Notes: generated by a model from the sequence alone, not told the origin. A DNA stretch of 64,000 nt from Vitellaria paradoxa (GCA_019916065.1 CM034241.1:22149541-22213540), one strand, 5' to 3'. Positions 1-15,200 are shown, counted from the stretch's first letter. Program-made: numbers and translations.

Positions 1-198
1 ATCATTTATTTTTGTCTTGCCTTTGTTTTATTCTAGACGTATTTGATGCATTGTGAATATCCTCAACTTATATGTACGCGAGTCCCTGAAACATGGTTAC
101 TTGTTTCATTTGTTAAAAATTAATGTGTAGTTGCAGGTGTGATTAGTGGGGGTGGCTAATATGGTGTCCTTGTTCTTGTTGGCTTGCCTAATTGTTAG
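1..198 (+). other. SPY intron, 3' portion
   Basis: No SPY exon can be read here in any frame. The sequence ends in an acceptor (ttgttag) directly before the exon at 199. It is taken as the 3' end of an intron whose 5' end is outside the window. Confidence 0.7.
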
Positions 199-293
199 GT
201 GACTTGGATTGGCTATCCAAATACAACTGGTTTGCCTAGTATTGATTATAGGATCTCTGACGCATTGGCTGACCCTCCTGACACCAGGCAAAA
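199..293 (+). CDS. SPY: SPY exon (first in window)
   Basis: 95 nt, starting in phase 0 after acceptor tgttag. It encodes [13 protein letters not shown] through DPPDTRQ plus two bases. Donor gtaggtag follows at 294. The split codon (AA|G, Lys) is completed in the next exon. The preceding 198 bases are intron; the expected upstream exon (the ..RPAPVQ part of the family) is not in the window. Confidence 0.9.
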
Positions 294-3200
294 GTAGGTA
301 GTATATTCCAAGTTTTAATTATTTTATTAATCCTTGTGAACAATAAAGCATGGGTTTGCAATTTGAAATTTCTCATGAAACTGGTAATTGACTGGCATTT
401 GTTTTTGGATAAATCGTTAAATGACAGGCACATTGAGGAGTTGGTTCGTTTACCTGAATGTTTCCTTTGTTATACACCATCCCCTGAAGCTGGGCCTGTA
501 TCTCCAACTCCAGCTCTTTCCAATGGCTTCATTACTTTTGGTAGTTTTAACAATCTAGCAAAGGTATAGATTAGGATCTAAATAAATGTTTTTAGGTTGC
601 CAACATCATATTCACTGTAACTGTGATTTTATCTTTTCCCCTCTTATCAGATAACACCTAAAGTGCTACAAGTTTGGGCAAGGATTTTACGCTTAGTTCC
701 AAACTCTCGACTTGTCATAAAATGTAAGCCTTTCTGTTGTGATAGTGTAAGGCAGAGATTCCTTTCAACACTGGAGCAGTTAGGTTTGGAACCCTTGCGA
801 GTTGATCTTTTGCCTCTAATTCTTCTCAACCATGACCACATGCAAGCATATGCTCTTATGGACATCAGGTAATACTCTGTACTTTTGCTAGATCACTAAT
901 AAAAAATTCATCCCCCTTTGTCCTTGTCTTTCTCAAAATAGTTCAGGAACTGGATCTTGTGACACCAACTTCCTATGGTTTCATTTTGTACTCTCTCTCA
1001 CACACCTTTTTTCTACATTATCTGAAATTTTCTTTCTGAATCCTTTGTAGATTCTCAACTCTATTTTAGATTACTAGCTATGGAATGGACAAATCAATTA
1101 GCGGATACTTAGATACTGGTGTGAATGTAGGATTTGTTTTCCAAACCCTCTATGTTTAAGCACCACTTGAAAAAGACTGCCTGGCAAAAGAGTACAATAA
1201 AGGTTAATCCGATTCGTTCAAATTTCTTCTTGCTTTCTGAATGTACTCGTTTTTTTCATTTATAATGGGAAAATTGCACACCTATCTCTTTGACATTTGC
1301 GAAATACAAAGACCTCTCCAATCATTTAAAAATTACATATAACTGCTTTGCTTTTAATTTTATGTAACACACATGTCCTATCAGTTTACTGTTAATTCAT
1401 GATAAGGAAAATGGTGAGATAAGTTTGATAAATTTTAAAATAATAAATTTACTCGTCACTCTTCTTTTCTAAAGTTAGTTTATTCAGTCGATTTAGTGTA
1501 AACTCAGATAACTATTTTATAAACCGAATTAGCTCAGTTGAATGGCCATGGAAATATATTCACAAATATACTGGTTTATATGCACATGGCTTGGATTCCT
1601 CACTAATATCCATTGCTATGGCTACCACTGGCAGCCAAGGGTAAATATGATATTGTAATGGCACAACCTTTTTTTCTATTTGGCGAGGAGACAATGAAGC
1701 AGCATTGGTAACATTGGTGATAACAGTGACGAAGAAATTCTAGCCCTCTATAACCTTTGTCTTTATTTGGCACGGAGACTCAATGGAAATGGCAGTGGTA
1801 GCTGCAAATTACATCTCATACCTCTATCCCTGCAGCTCTTCCCTTATCCACATCCCACACATCAGCTGATCCCTTACCATGGTTCAAAGTCGTGGTTGCG
1901 GTTATCGTATCGGCTTGAGAATTTTAGATACGGTCACGGTGTCGCATCGCAATATCGGACGATATGCAATATTTTATTTTTATAATTTAAAAAATAAAAG
2001 AAATATAGAAAAATTCTAAATAATAAAATAGATATATTACATGATCAAAAATATAGTAACTTTTTTATTAAACATTAGATAACTACATATAACATGCGAA
2101 TGAGCTAACTTTTTTCTTTCCTCTTTTACACAAATCACCGAGAAATTATTTATCTCACTGATTTCTCGCTGCGACAGTTAGTTGTTTCGGTGTATCGCTA
2201 AGATATCAGCTTGTTTTGGCTATGACAAAGCAAGATGACTATTCTTGACACATTTCTTTGACGCCGGCTAAGATCTCGTCGCGCCATCCATCGATTCCGA
2301 TATGTCTCGGACGATATCTCGGCGTCTCGGATGATACTTTGAACCATGTCCCTTACCCAGATCCACCTTGATCACTTGCACCTTGCAACTTCTCAATCCA
2401 CAAACTGTATCATTCCATTGTTCCCCATCTTGCCGAAAATACTTACATATATGTGTGTATTGAAACCCTAATAATAGCTTATAATTTGGAATTCTTTATT
2501 CCTTTGTAGGCATTCTCATCTAAACAAGTCACAAATATGATGTATTTTAATTTGATGATAAGACAATGAGATCCATAGCAAGCAAGTGGTACAGAAGATG
2601 GGTTAAATTTAGAGAAAATTAGGAAAGAGGAGGTGGGGACAAGAAATATATATAGACTTGAGAGAGAAAAACTAAGGTGGCATTTGGTTTGCAGTTATAT
2701 TTTCTGTTTTTACTTTTTATTTTTTGTTTTTTGTTTTGGGATTCAATTTTTAAGAATATTTTACGACTTATTTGGTTTGACATTTTTTGTTTCCTGCGTT
2801 TTGGGATTCTCTGTGTTTTGGACTTTTGGCCATTTTGCATTTTACATGTGAACATGTTTTCTGTTTTGTAAAAGTAACTTTTGAAAGCATGAGTGACTAA
2901 ATGTGTTTTAAACTGTTCTTTTGTTTTCAAAAACACAAAATAGAAGATGGGTCCAAAATAGGTTTACCTAATTGAAATGCCCATCGTTGATGTGAGGGTT
3001 CCTTATGCTATTGACCCCAATGTTGACAACGAAATTGCATTCAAGTTTCCAAGAGGCTATACTTCATGATATATAAGACTGTGCAAACCATTCAACTCTT
3101 CAATGCGAGTGTGTGTTCATTTTAGAGCAAAGTTCAAATCAAACATGCTTACGCACTCCCTCAAAGCTTCAACTTCAAATCTCAGAAGGGAGTTCACTCT

Positions 3201-6200
3201 CCAATAATATGAAGCTCATGGTTCACGCATGGAATGCATCATTAAAAGAGTAATTGTCATTCAAGTGCAATTAGGATGCAATTCCAAAGCCAAGAACAAT
3301 ATAAGAAATGAAAGTTCAAGTTTGGGAAGACTCCATGAAAGAATGGTTCACAATTAGGGTAATTCAAGTATTATGAGCCAATTAAGAGACCCCAAGCCTA
3401 GCCTTGTCTTCCCAAAGATCCTCTAGGTCTTTCTTTTGGTTGTAATGGGGCCAAGGGGTGAATGGACTTCCAAAGAAAGGATGGAAGTTCAAAGAATGTC
3501 TTGGAAAAATCATATTTGACTAACAACCCTTATTTTCAAAAGAATTTGTTTATTTTTTCACATTTTCATTACATTTCTCAAGCCAAACGTTCAATAGCCA
3601 TTTTTTTTTTCTTTTCTTGAGGCTCATCTCCTTTTTTATTTTTATTTATTTTTTCCACACACTATTGGCTTTTTCACATTGTTAGAGTGTTGCCTTTTTC
3701 AATTTCTCCATTCTACCACATCCCATTACCCACTGATAATTTTTGAAGACGCTTGGGTTAGGCAATAAATGTTTCTCTTTTAAAGCTGGGGAGAATTATG
3801 TGGCTATTCAAAAAATCAATTTTTTTAAGGCACAACTTGGCTTCTAAGGATAACTTGGACAAATAATAGTCATGAAGACTCAAATTCTCAAACATAGCCT
3901 AGTCTCATTTCAAGGGTTAACTCAGCTAGATAAGAGGCTCAATACTCAAACATGCTATTCAAACCCAAATGTGAGCCCAAATTCAAGATTAATAGTCACT
4001 GAAAGAATCAAAATTGAATAAACCAATTAAGAGTACTTGTAAATACTCTCTCAATGAAAGCGCACAATGTCTCAAATTCTCACATGGTCTAAGTCTCTAA
4101 TGTAACAAGGGTCATGTATGTATTTCAAGTTGAACTAAACTCTTCAAAACAGACACCATCAATGACTTAGTGGAATAGGTTCAATCAAAACAATTTTTTA
4201 TTTTTTAACCTTCAAAGAAATGAAAATGCAATTCCATGTCAAAATAAGTGCATCATTAATTCAACTCATTAATAGTCACCATTTGTCTGTTCTTACATCA
4301 CGAAGGACCGAGGGTGGTTGCTCCTTGGGTGCAAAACACGCCAAGGAATGAATGGCCTTGTGGGGTTCATGAAAACCCGGATTTGGCCTCAATGCAAGTG
4401 CGGTATCCATGGTGGGTTACAGTCTCTTGACACCTATGAAGTCTCATATGTTCTTCCCCTATGTCTATCACATCCCCTAAATGCAAGAATTTCTGGTGAG
4501 GCTAAGTCAAGAGGTGAGAGGTATGCTCCTTTCTCAACCCCAAGAGTGTGAATGAGTGAACTAAGGTCAGCGGCTTAATGGTTTTCTTCTAAAGTTACGT
4601 GTCATTAATGTGCTCGGATGGAGTCAAAGATACTCACTGTGGCCCGGGGTGGGTTGAGCATCAGGCTTAGTGGTTGAGATGGATGGTATGTCCTCTAGGC
4701 TTTCTAAAGGATGAAACAAAGGTTCATGAATGAAAGAGTCCAGTAAAACTAAAGCAAGAGGCTCAGTTCGGGAAGGTGACTTCACTCGCTATCTCTAAGG
4801 TCTCCAAATGTGTATCATTTTCAGGTTCAACAAACTAGAGTTTGGGGCTCATTAGAGTGCCCCTTAGTGAGTCATTCAAGGTCGAGACATGAAAAATCCA
4901 TATCTATGGGCTCCTGACATACATTACTACCTATAGGTAAAGAATCATGCTCATAAGGGGAGTCATGCGGGAATGGGGTGGTGTGGCTATCATAGATGCT
5001 GGACTTTACCATTGTTCTAGTTTCTCCCTTTGGCTTTGAATGATTATTAAAACCTTCGAGATATTGCCATGCCTCTTTTGAGGTTAAATCAAGGAACTCA
5101 TCCCTAGCCAAGTCATCCAGAACATAGTGCATCTCGATTGATAAACCATTATAAAAGAAACATAGGATGCTCCACAATTCCTATCTGTGACTCGGTAAGT
5201 TTTGCAAAATTTCATTAAATCTCTCCCAACATTTGAAGAATGCCTCACCCTTAATTTGAGAAAATTTTCTAATTTAAATCGAAGGGTGGGGGTTTGAAAA
5301 GAATGGGAGAATCTTTGAATGAAGGTATGATACAATTCTTCCCAAGTTCGGATAGACTCACTCATGGCATAACTTCATACTCTAGCCTTATTTTGTAATG
5401 ACAAAGGGAAAAACAAAAACCTTAAGTTTTCATCCATACCATAGCTAGTATGATAAACGCACACTTGCTCAAATTCTGGTGATGACATGGGTCCTCACCC
5501 TCGTGCCTGTGAAATTGGGGAAGTAATTTGTCTCTAAGGAAAAAGTGTAACCATAAAGACCACCTAGACACTCTATGTAAGAGTGGGTGTCCAAAGGCCC
5601 ATGTAAGCAGTCACCCACATCCATGTTCATGATAAACATATTCAAAATAAAAGAATGGATGGGTGGGTCACCATAAAAATTCCATTAACCTCTAATTCTG
5701 CTTGCACATTAGGTAAATTGGCCATAGATGTGGATGAAAAAGAGATAATGATGGTTTGAATTTTTTTTAATTTTTTTTTATAAAAGAGAAAAAAAAAGTT
5801 CAAAATTAATCCAATTAATGAAAAATTACCCAAGTCCTACACCTTTACTATTCTAACTCCTCGGCAACAGTGCCAAAATTGCTTGCTTGTCTCGAGTTTA
5901 GGAGTCAAGTGCAGTTAAATAACCGGTTGAGTCTAGGTCGAATTCACAGGGAGTTAAATTCAAGATTTGAATTTAATTAGCCTTAGGTGATGTGACTTGG
6001 ATGATTCTTGAAATTACGTTAATTTGAATTTTATTAGGTGGTTAAGAAAGAAGGGAAAATTCAATTTTGGTTTGATTTGCTTTGAGTTCTTTGGATTGAT
6101 TAGAACAATTAATTAAAGACAGGTATTGAAAGGCATTATTGAAAGACAAGTATTTAAAGATGGTATTTAAAGTGCGGTATTGAAATTGTGGTATTGAAAG

Positions 6201-9200
6201 CGCTAGAAATTAAAAGGCAAGTATTTAAAGACTTGGCCACAAATTAATTCCAATGATAGTATATTGGTAGGGTAAGTTGAGCATGCTATTTATCTTGGCC
6301 TACTTACCTATCCCTAGTGGTAATAGGCTGAAAGATTTAGCAATTAAGTTCAATGTGATGGAAAGATGCACTTTATTAGGACTGGAGATGGTAGACCCGT
6401 ACCAACAAGATATGGAATCGGGATTAGAGATATAATGAAATTGGATGCATAAATCCCTTACCTGACTATAACATTGTTAATGAGATTCTTATAGATAAAT
6501 CCCTTACAAAGTGATTTCCATTCAATTAATTCTAAGATTTAGAGTTTATGTCCAAAGCATGCTCATCGACACACCTCAACAAACTATTTTCCTGGCTTTG
6601 AGCCAAGGGGGAGCCTAGCCTAATGATATAGTTGAAATTAAAATTAAAAGACAAGTGCTTGAAATTAAACATAATCTAATAACAAGCAATGAAAATTGCA
6701 CTATTTTTAACTCTGATTCATAGAAAGGGAAATGGAGACCAAAAAAAGGGAGGGGAAACAATTAAATTAAACCAAGCCTTGCTTGCAAATTAATTAAGGT
6801 CTTCTTACAATAATCAAAATACTACTAATCTTAAATATTGAAAGACGTAGGAGATGAAAGGAGAGAAATTTCCCAAGTGTGGAGGCTATTCCTCCTATGG
6901 AGAGTGTTGTTTCTATTTTCAGCTTTGGAGTGGTTTAAATAGGCAACGGAAGGATAAGTTAGAGCTTACACAAAGCCGACATAGTTATCCAATTGATTTA
7001 GGACACTTGGCATATGTGGAATGGCTGAAATGGAGGTGGAAATGCTGGCTTGGGGCCAAAGAAACACAGGACATGATGAGTAGGCTGCTGGAAGGCCAGA
7101 CACGCTGCTGGAGAGTGGCAGGACACAGCTGCTGTTCAGACAGATTTCTGGGCCGACTTTGAAGCAGTTTTTGGGATCCTAAATGTCATAATTTGAATAT
7201 GGCTTCAACAAAAAAGTTGTAGCACTACGAGTCTTCTTTCCAACAGTATATTGTACAGGTTGATTGAGCATTCGAGTTGAAAGTTATGACGAGAAAATTG
7301 AACAAGTATTGCACTGAAATTTTCTGCTTAACACTTCTTGGACTATTTGAGCTTGGGACCATTTCCTTCTCTTGGCAGCCATGGTAATTGATCTTTTGTT
7401 TTGGGATGGCCCTTGGGAGGTTGAGAAAGACATGGACGACTTTGGTTTTGTCTTTGCTTGGCTATATTGCTGACTTTTGAGATGCAAGCCACCCGTTCAA
7501 TAAAATGCTAGAAAGGGGTTTTCATCACCTATTTGAACTCTTATTTGCTTGGCTTGACTTTGGGTCACTTGTGCATGTTCTAGGTGCTTCATTGAATGCT
7601 TAGAGGTCCGATTTGGCTTGAAGATGTTGTGGCTCTTGAGCTTGTTCCTTGGCTTTGTCATGGCTTGTCTTAATTTGAACGCATGCCTTTGACCTTGGAT
7701 GAACTTGGGCTTATCTTGGGTGACCATTAGGATACTCGGGCATATCCCAAGCTCTTTGGGAATGGCTCAAGGGTCCATGTTTTGTGTGCATGCCACATGC
7801 TCGATAAATTGTCCAAAAGAATCTAGAACCATTTTTTTTTGCACTTTTTCCTCATCCTCTTGCCTTGGTAGCTCCTCAGTTGCACCCTTGGTGTCTCATA
7901 GGCCTTAATTGCGAAGTTTTATCACTTGCAAACACGTAGATACCACAATTGCATAGGAACGAGATATTTAAGCTAAAACTGAGTCTTTAGAAAGCATGTG
8001 TATGATTGGCAGGCTCAATCAATGTATAAAAATGCAATAATTTATGCCAATCACAAATGCCAATCACAAATTCATAAGGACTCACAAGCAGTTGTGCAAA
8101 CTGGTTTTGCTCATATTCAATGAAGACCTATAGATGCGCTAAGGAGTGACAATGTCCAAATTGTGGGTAATGATATTGGCTAGGGTAGACCTAGGGATGT
8201 GAACGGGTGGGGTATCTACCTAATTACCCAATCTCATTACTAAACCCGTTTATTTTTTCCTTACCATTATCATTCCAACCTCGTTTATTTTTTTAGTTGG
8301 AATCCTAAACCCGTCCTGTCCCAAACCCGCGAAACCCGTTTATGTTCAATTGATCAAATTACCTGTTAAGCACCCGTTAAATACTCGATCTAAGATCAGA
8401 AATTAAAAAAAAAAATTAGTAACTGACAAAAATGTTAAATTTATTAAATTGAACAAATTCATTAGTCAAAGGACTTCCCAAGTTTTTTTTTTTTTGAAGG
8501 TAAAAGAAATATACTCTAAATAGTAGAAATAAATGTTCAAAATACATATGGGTATACTCCTGGAATACTACGATAGGGATTAAAATTCATAAAAGACTTT
8601 AAAACCCAATATGAAACAATTCATGAGATGTGAAAATAACACACAACAAATCATAAATTAAATAAGTCCAAAAGGAATTATCTCAACAAAGTTAAGAGCA
8701 GTTGCCAATAAAGCATCAAAGATCTAAATCAGCAGCCCGAGCACGATACCAGCAACTTAAACTGTTTCATGGAAAAATTGGAGAAGTCTAATAAAAGAGA
8801 AAGTGGAGGCAATTTTAACTAGAAAAAGAGTTAAACAATATATATACATTCATATACAAAAAACTTCTAAATTAATTAAAACGCTGAATATATAAATAAA
8901 ACAATAAGCGTGGTGAAAAAGGGTAAACAAATTAAGATTTGGATGGCACACTGAATTCTTTTGAATTTCATTCCTGTTTTCTAATCACTCATCTACTAAA
9001 CTACTACTAGCTTTTATGCACAAATATTCAAATATATATATGTGTATATATATATATGAAGGTTATGATCTTGTCCTCATTGAAAATAAAATTAATTACT
9101 AACATAAAAATAAAATAAAATAATTCTAGCCATTCAAATAGCAAATTTAGTGACCAACAACATCAAAAATAAAATAAAATACAGTGTACCTTTTGTAGGT

Positions 9201-12200
9201 TGAGAACCCAACTTTAGTAACCAGCAACATCATATAGTGACATAGCTACCATCCCTACAATTTTTAACAATTATTTTAAAAATATATCTTGAAACTAAAT
9301 GGTAAAAAATAACAAAAATAATAAAAAGAGAGAGAAATATACTCATCAAAATCCTTTTCAGCATATGTTATGCAATTCGCATCCATCTCCATAGAAGCAT
9401 CTGCATTAATAAAAAAATTCTAATAAGAATAAATAACAAATGCAAGTTTATTGTCTCATATATTTAGCAAAGATATTATATTTTTATCTTCTGTTTCAGC
9501 ACTCCATGACCAATTTTGTGAACACATAAAAGCTTCTAGAGTATCTTTGTGACGCCTACTTCGATGTAGGCTAACAACCCTCCCACTAGTACTAAAAGCG
9601 GATTCAGATGCAATCGTGGAGACTGTAATAGCTAAAAAGTCACGAGCTATTAGCTATAAAGTTGGAATATTTATCCCATTTGTCTTCCACCAATTGAGCA
9701 TATCAAAATCTTGGACAAATGGCAAGATAGGTTTTTTCCAAATAATGATCTAATTCAGATTTTACATGCACATTAGATGAGAAATTACTAAGATACTATG
9801 CCAACCTTGCCTCGGTTTCCTCACCCTCATTAATATCTCCCTCACTTGAATTTGGAACAAATGTAGTTAAAGCATTTGAAGTTGAACTTGACTGGGTAAT
9901 GAACTTGGATTGGTACTCTTGAAGCAAATCGTAGCAATTCGTTTTTATCCTTTCAATTTTGATCTATGCGTACTAACCATAAATTGATGAAAAAAAGAAT
10001 TCCACAATTTTCATTTTATACCTAGGGTCCAACACATTTGCCACTGTCATAACAATATGCACCTCACTCCAATATTTTTCAAACTTCATATACATTTTTT
10101 TTTTTGGCCATTGAACTAATTACTCTATCGCTCAAAAGCATCCACTTGCACAAAGCTTTTCTAATCTCACATATTATCACAAAATAAATGTTTGAAGTAG
10201 GATACTTTGAACCAGAAAGAACTATAGTTGCATTGTAAAATAACTAGAGCTTCCCTCGTATTACCCTAGCATTCTCCCAATCTTGTTCGGATGGCAAAGA
10301 AGTATAAAGTTGATCCCGAAGTTTCATTCTTCTAAAAACATCCTTATACTCTATGGCAATTTGCAATATTAGGTAAGTAGAATTCCAATGGGTCTTATAG
10401 TGAAGACTCAACTTTTTAGAAAACGAGAGTTTCATTTGGCGTGCCATCTCCCCAAACTTTTCAACCCTAGATCGAGTGGCCGACCAAAATGCAACACTAT
10501 TCTCGAACTCTCTCAATAGCTTCTTCTATAACTGACAACCCATCTTTCACCACAAGATTAAGAATGTGAGCACAATATCTCGTATGTATAAAAATATTGA
10601 TTCTCAAATTTGGGGGTTGCAGCTATTAATATATGACATTATATACTAGGGCAAAAATGAGCAAAATTTCATAAATAACCTTGACTTAAGAATTTCAAAA
10701 ATTTTATTTAAGGGATAAAATTTTAAATATGTAAATATATATTTTATTTTATTTTATTAAGCCAGTATTTTACGGGTACTTATTGGGTATTGGGTACCTT
10801 ATAGGCATAAACGGGTATCGGGTATCGGCACTTTATAGGTAAATCTCAAACTCATTCCAAACCCGCATGGGATTGAGTTTCAATCCAAAACTCGTCCTTA
10901 TCCCATTAGTGTATTTCCCAATAGATTTTTATCGGGTTCGGTTGAGTCGAGTGCCCTCGTATACCCGTCCTATTGATATTCCTAGGTGGACCAAAACTAA
11001 TATTGGTAGAAATAATAAAGAAAGACATGGCTTGGTCGGTTTAATAAAGGAAATAGCCCTTAAGCAAGTGGAATGGGAAAAAAATCCACGTAGTAGATCC
11101 CATTTAGTTGGGAAAAAGGCCAAGTTGAACTGAGTTGATATGATTGACTTTTCACAATGTTTTTTTAACTTCTCTTGTTAACCCCTAACAGGAGGGAAAA
11201 TTTGTTATAATATTTTAATGACAAGGGAGATATATGTAATTTTGAAATGGTTAGAAGTCTATAATTTCTCAAATGTCGAGGGGAGGTCCACATAATTTAC
11301 CTTTTATATGTGTACATACAAATACACTCCCATTTCTAAGAATTTGGCATTGAAACTCTAATTCTCCTATTAATAGCATACGGAAAAAGGCACATCAATG
11401 ATATATCTGCCTCATGCTCTAAGAGACTAATTTATCTACCTGTGGTCTTGTTTCACTTGCTTTGTTTTTGTTAATGTAGCATTAATATTTAGAGTTAGTA
11501 TAGCATTAATGGTTAATGTATCTGGACACTTTGGTAACCGAATGGTCATCAAGGTAAGCTGTATAGTCTTTTACTTTTGTGTATATAAATCAGTACACAC
11601 ACTGATTCATGTGTGTGGAAACAGTTCATCACAATCTTATCATGGTATTAGAGCGTGATTAGTGAGTGTGATTGAGTAAAAGGGTCGTGTAAAACAGTGA
11701 GTCAGTGAGTCACTAATTGTTTATCAACGTTCACAGTCAAACAAACCAAGGTCCCGTGTCTTTTTCAAAGCAAAGGTCATCAAGCCTTTGCTTGTCCAGG
11801 TGGTCATTGCACTAGCATCGATCGCCGGAGGTAGACGACCATCGTCGGAGGAGCGCCGCCGCCGGAGAAATTCCCACGCGCCACCACGCGCCTTTACTGT
11901 CATTGCGCGTGGGCTTCACGCGCCGATGCCAAAGCCGCGCGTGAGGGCGCGTGTCTCGACGTCTGAGTTCCGACCTTCTTTGCCGATTGTTCTACTCCCT
12001 GTGACGAGTCTACCAGTGTAATCAGATTGGTAATTTGCCAACCTTTGTTTGATTCCTCTCCTTTGTCGTCACTGTTCATCTGCCGTGTGTCACTGTTACT
12101 GTTCAACGTTGCATTTTTTTATCTTAAATGGCTGCTGGAACCCCAATTGATCAGAAGATAATGAGTGGTTCTATTCCAATTCCACAACAATTGACAACTC

Positions 12201-15200
12201 GAAAGTTGAATGGAACAAACTACATCCAGTGGTCCAAGGCAATTAAGATTGCTTTAACTGGATATGGTAAGAAGAAGCATTTAACTGAGCCAGCACCTCT
12301 TGAAGATGATCCTAAGTTTGATATTTGGGTCCAAGAAGATGCCCATCTTGTTAGTTTGCTGTGGAATTCCATGGAACCCAATATCGCTGACATGTGTACT
12401 CACTTAGACACATGTAAGGATATATGGGAATATATTCGTCTGTTGTTCTTTAGTGATCTCACTCGGATGTACGACCTATCACTGGAATTCTTTCAGCCCC
12501 AGCAGTCCGGCAAGCCAGTTACTGAGTACTTTGCTTATCTCAAGCGTGTCCATGAGGAATTGAACTTTCTGCAACCATTATCCACAGATATTAATGTTAT
12601 GCAGAAACAAAGAGAACAAATGGTAGTGCTTCGGTTTCTTGCCGAGCTAGATCCTGAGTTTGAGCCTGTCAAAGCCCAGATACTTAGTGGGGCCACTCTT
12701 CCCTCATTCGCAGAGACATATTCCATGGTTATGAGAGCTGCATCTAAGGAATCATCAACTAATTCTAAGCTTGCACGTTCTGCCTTAATTAGTCAAACTC
12801 CCTTAAATAATAAAAGCCTTGTTCATCCGTCTTCATCTTAGTATAATGAACGTGGACGTGGAAATCATGGCCATGGTCGTGGAGGTCGTGGTACTAGACC
12901 AAGATGTACTAATTGTGGCCGTCCTGGACATATTAGGGAGAATTGTTGGGATCTCCATGGGAAGCCAGCTCACATGGTTCATGCTGTTGCATCTGATACT
13001 CCTACTTCTTCTGATAAGCTTAGTGCAGGAGAACCATCCACTGTGACTCTCTCGGGAGAAGAATACGCCAAGTTCCTCCAATATCAGAATGCTCATCAGG
13101 CATCTCTTCCAACAGCATCTTTAGCCCATCGAGGTAATCCCACTACATGTGTATCTACCTCTTTAAATACATCTTGGGTCATTGACTCTGGTGCTTCAGA
13201 CCATATGTCTGGTACATCTTCACTGTTCTCTTATCTTCAGTGTTCATCTATCCCCAATGTCACCACAGCTAATGGTTCGTCCAATTCGGTAAAAGGGGTT
13301 GGTAAAATTTGTCCATCTTCTCATTTGTCATTATCCTCAGTGTTATATGTACCATCCTTATCTTTCAACCTTATATCTGTTAGTAAACTTACTAAGCAGT
13401 TGAATTATTCAATGACTTTCTTTCCTGATTTTGTGATTATTCAGGATTTGAAGACAAGAAAGAAGATTGGAGAAGGGCATGAAGCTCAGGGGCTCTACTA
13501 CCTGTTTGGTCCATCTACTTCTTCACCTATGTCATGTTTCGCAGTAGCTTCTCCACTGGAAATTCATTGCCGTCTGGGGCATCCTTCTTTTGATCGGTTG
13601 AAATCCATGGTACCAAGTTTGAGTCAATTACAGTCTTTAGAGTGTGAGTCTTGTTAGTTAGGAAAGCATCACCGTGCTTCCTTTAGTCCTCGAGTCAATA
13701 ATAGGTACTCGAGTCTTTTTCATTTTGTACATTCTGATGTATGGGGACCTAGTCGTGTTATGTCCAAGTTGGGTTTTAAGTACTTTGTTACCTTTATTGA
13801 TGATTTTTCAAGACTTACTTGGGTTTATCTAATGAAAGATCGTTCTGAGTTATTGTCTATCTTTCAATCTTTTTGTCTTGAAATAAAAACTCAATTTGAT
13901 GTATCAATTAAGATTCTTCGTAGTGATAATGCGAAAGAATATTTTTCTAAACCCTTTACTGATTTTATGACATTTCTTGGCATGATTCATCAGTCATCCT
14001 GTCCTCGTACTCCACAACAGAATGGAGTTGCTGAGAGGAAAAATTTACAAATGGTTGAAACAGCTCGTTACTTAATGTTCCACATGAAGGTTCCAAAGCC
14101 TTTTTGGGAGGACGCTATTCTCACAGCTTGTTACTTGATCAATCGAATACCGTTTTCTGTTCTGTAAGGTTGTTCCCCTTACTCTGTGTTGTTCCCACAA
14201 ACACTGTTGTTTCTTCTTCCTCCACGCATATTTGGATGTGTTGCATTTGTTCATCAGCTTAAAGGTGGGGTTGATAAACTTGACCCTCGTGCCATTAAGT
14301 GTGTCTTTTTGGGATATTCTCGGGTACAAAAGGGGTATAGATGTTACAATCCTTCACTCAATCGATATTTCATATGTGCTGATGTGCCATTCTTTGAAAA
14401 TACCCCATTCTTTTCCAATGATTCTTCTGTGTCTGATTTAAATGAAAGTCTTCCTTTGCCTTTGGTTTCTTCTTTTCGTCTTTCTCGTCCTGATCTGCAG
14501 GTTTATACCAGACGGAGGGTAGTTCTAGATCCAGAGTCTATCCCTGATGCTTCAAGCACTTCACCTTCTCCTGTCTTGTCTTCATATCCTGCTCTCGAGC
14601 AAGACCTTTGTGACCTTGATCTCCCAGTTGCTCTGCGGAAAGGTAAACGAGCTTGTACTTCCCATCCTGTATCTGACTTTGTTTCATACACAGCTTTGTT
14701 TCCTTCATATTATGCCTTTGTTTCATCATTGTCCACCGTCTTTGTTCCTAACTCTGTGTCTGAAGCACTATCCCATTCCGGGTGGCGTAATGCCATGGAA
14801 GAAGAAATGTCAGCTCTTAAAGCCAATGATACATGGGACTTGGTCACCCTTCCTCCTGGGAAATCCACAGTTGGTTGTCGTTGGGTATATAATATCAAAG
14901 TTCATCCTGATGGTGCAGTGGATCGGTTGAAAGCAAGGCTTGTTGCCAAAGGATACACTCAAATCTATGGTCTTGATTTTTCCGAGACTTTCTCTCCTGT
15001 GGCCAAGATTACATCAGTACGTTTTCTCATATCTCTTGCAGCCACCTTTCACTGGTCCCTTTATCAGCTCGATATCAAGAATGCTTTTCTCCATGGTGAT
15101 CTTGCCGAAGAGGTGTATATGGAGCAACCTCCAGGTTTTGTTGCTCAGGGGGAGACTGGACTTGTCTGCAAATTGAAAAAGGTATTGTATGGACTAAAGC

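Noticed and set aside
2619..2936. Opposed ORFs at 2619-2936, Lys-rich on one strand and Phe-rich on the other
   Set aside because: Homopolymer-rich low-complexity sequence in an intron; no conserved motif or splice context.
11788..12021. Arginine-rich 77-codon ORF in the copia leader
   Set aside because: No family resemblance; it arises from a GC-rich leader patch upstream of the true gag start.
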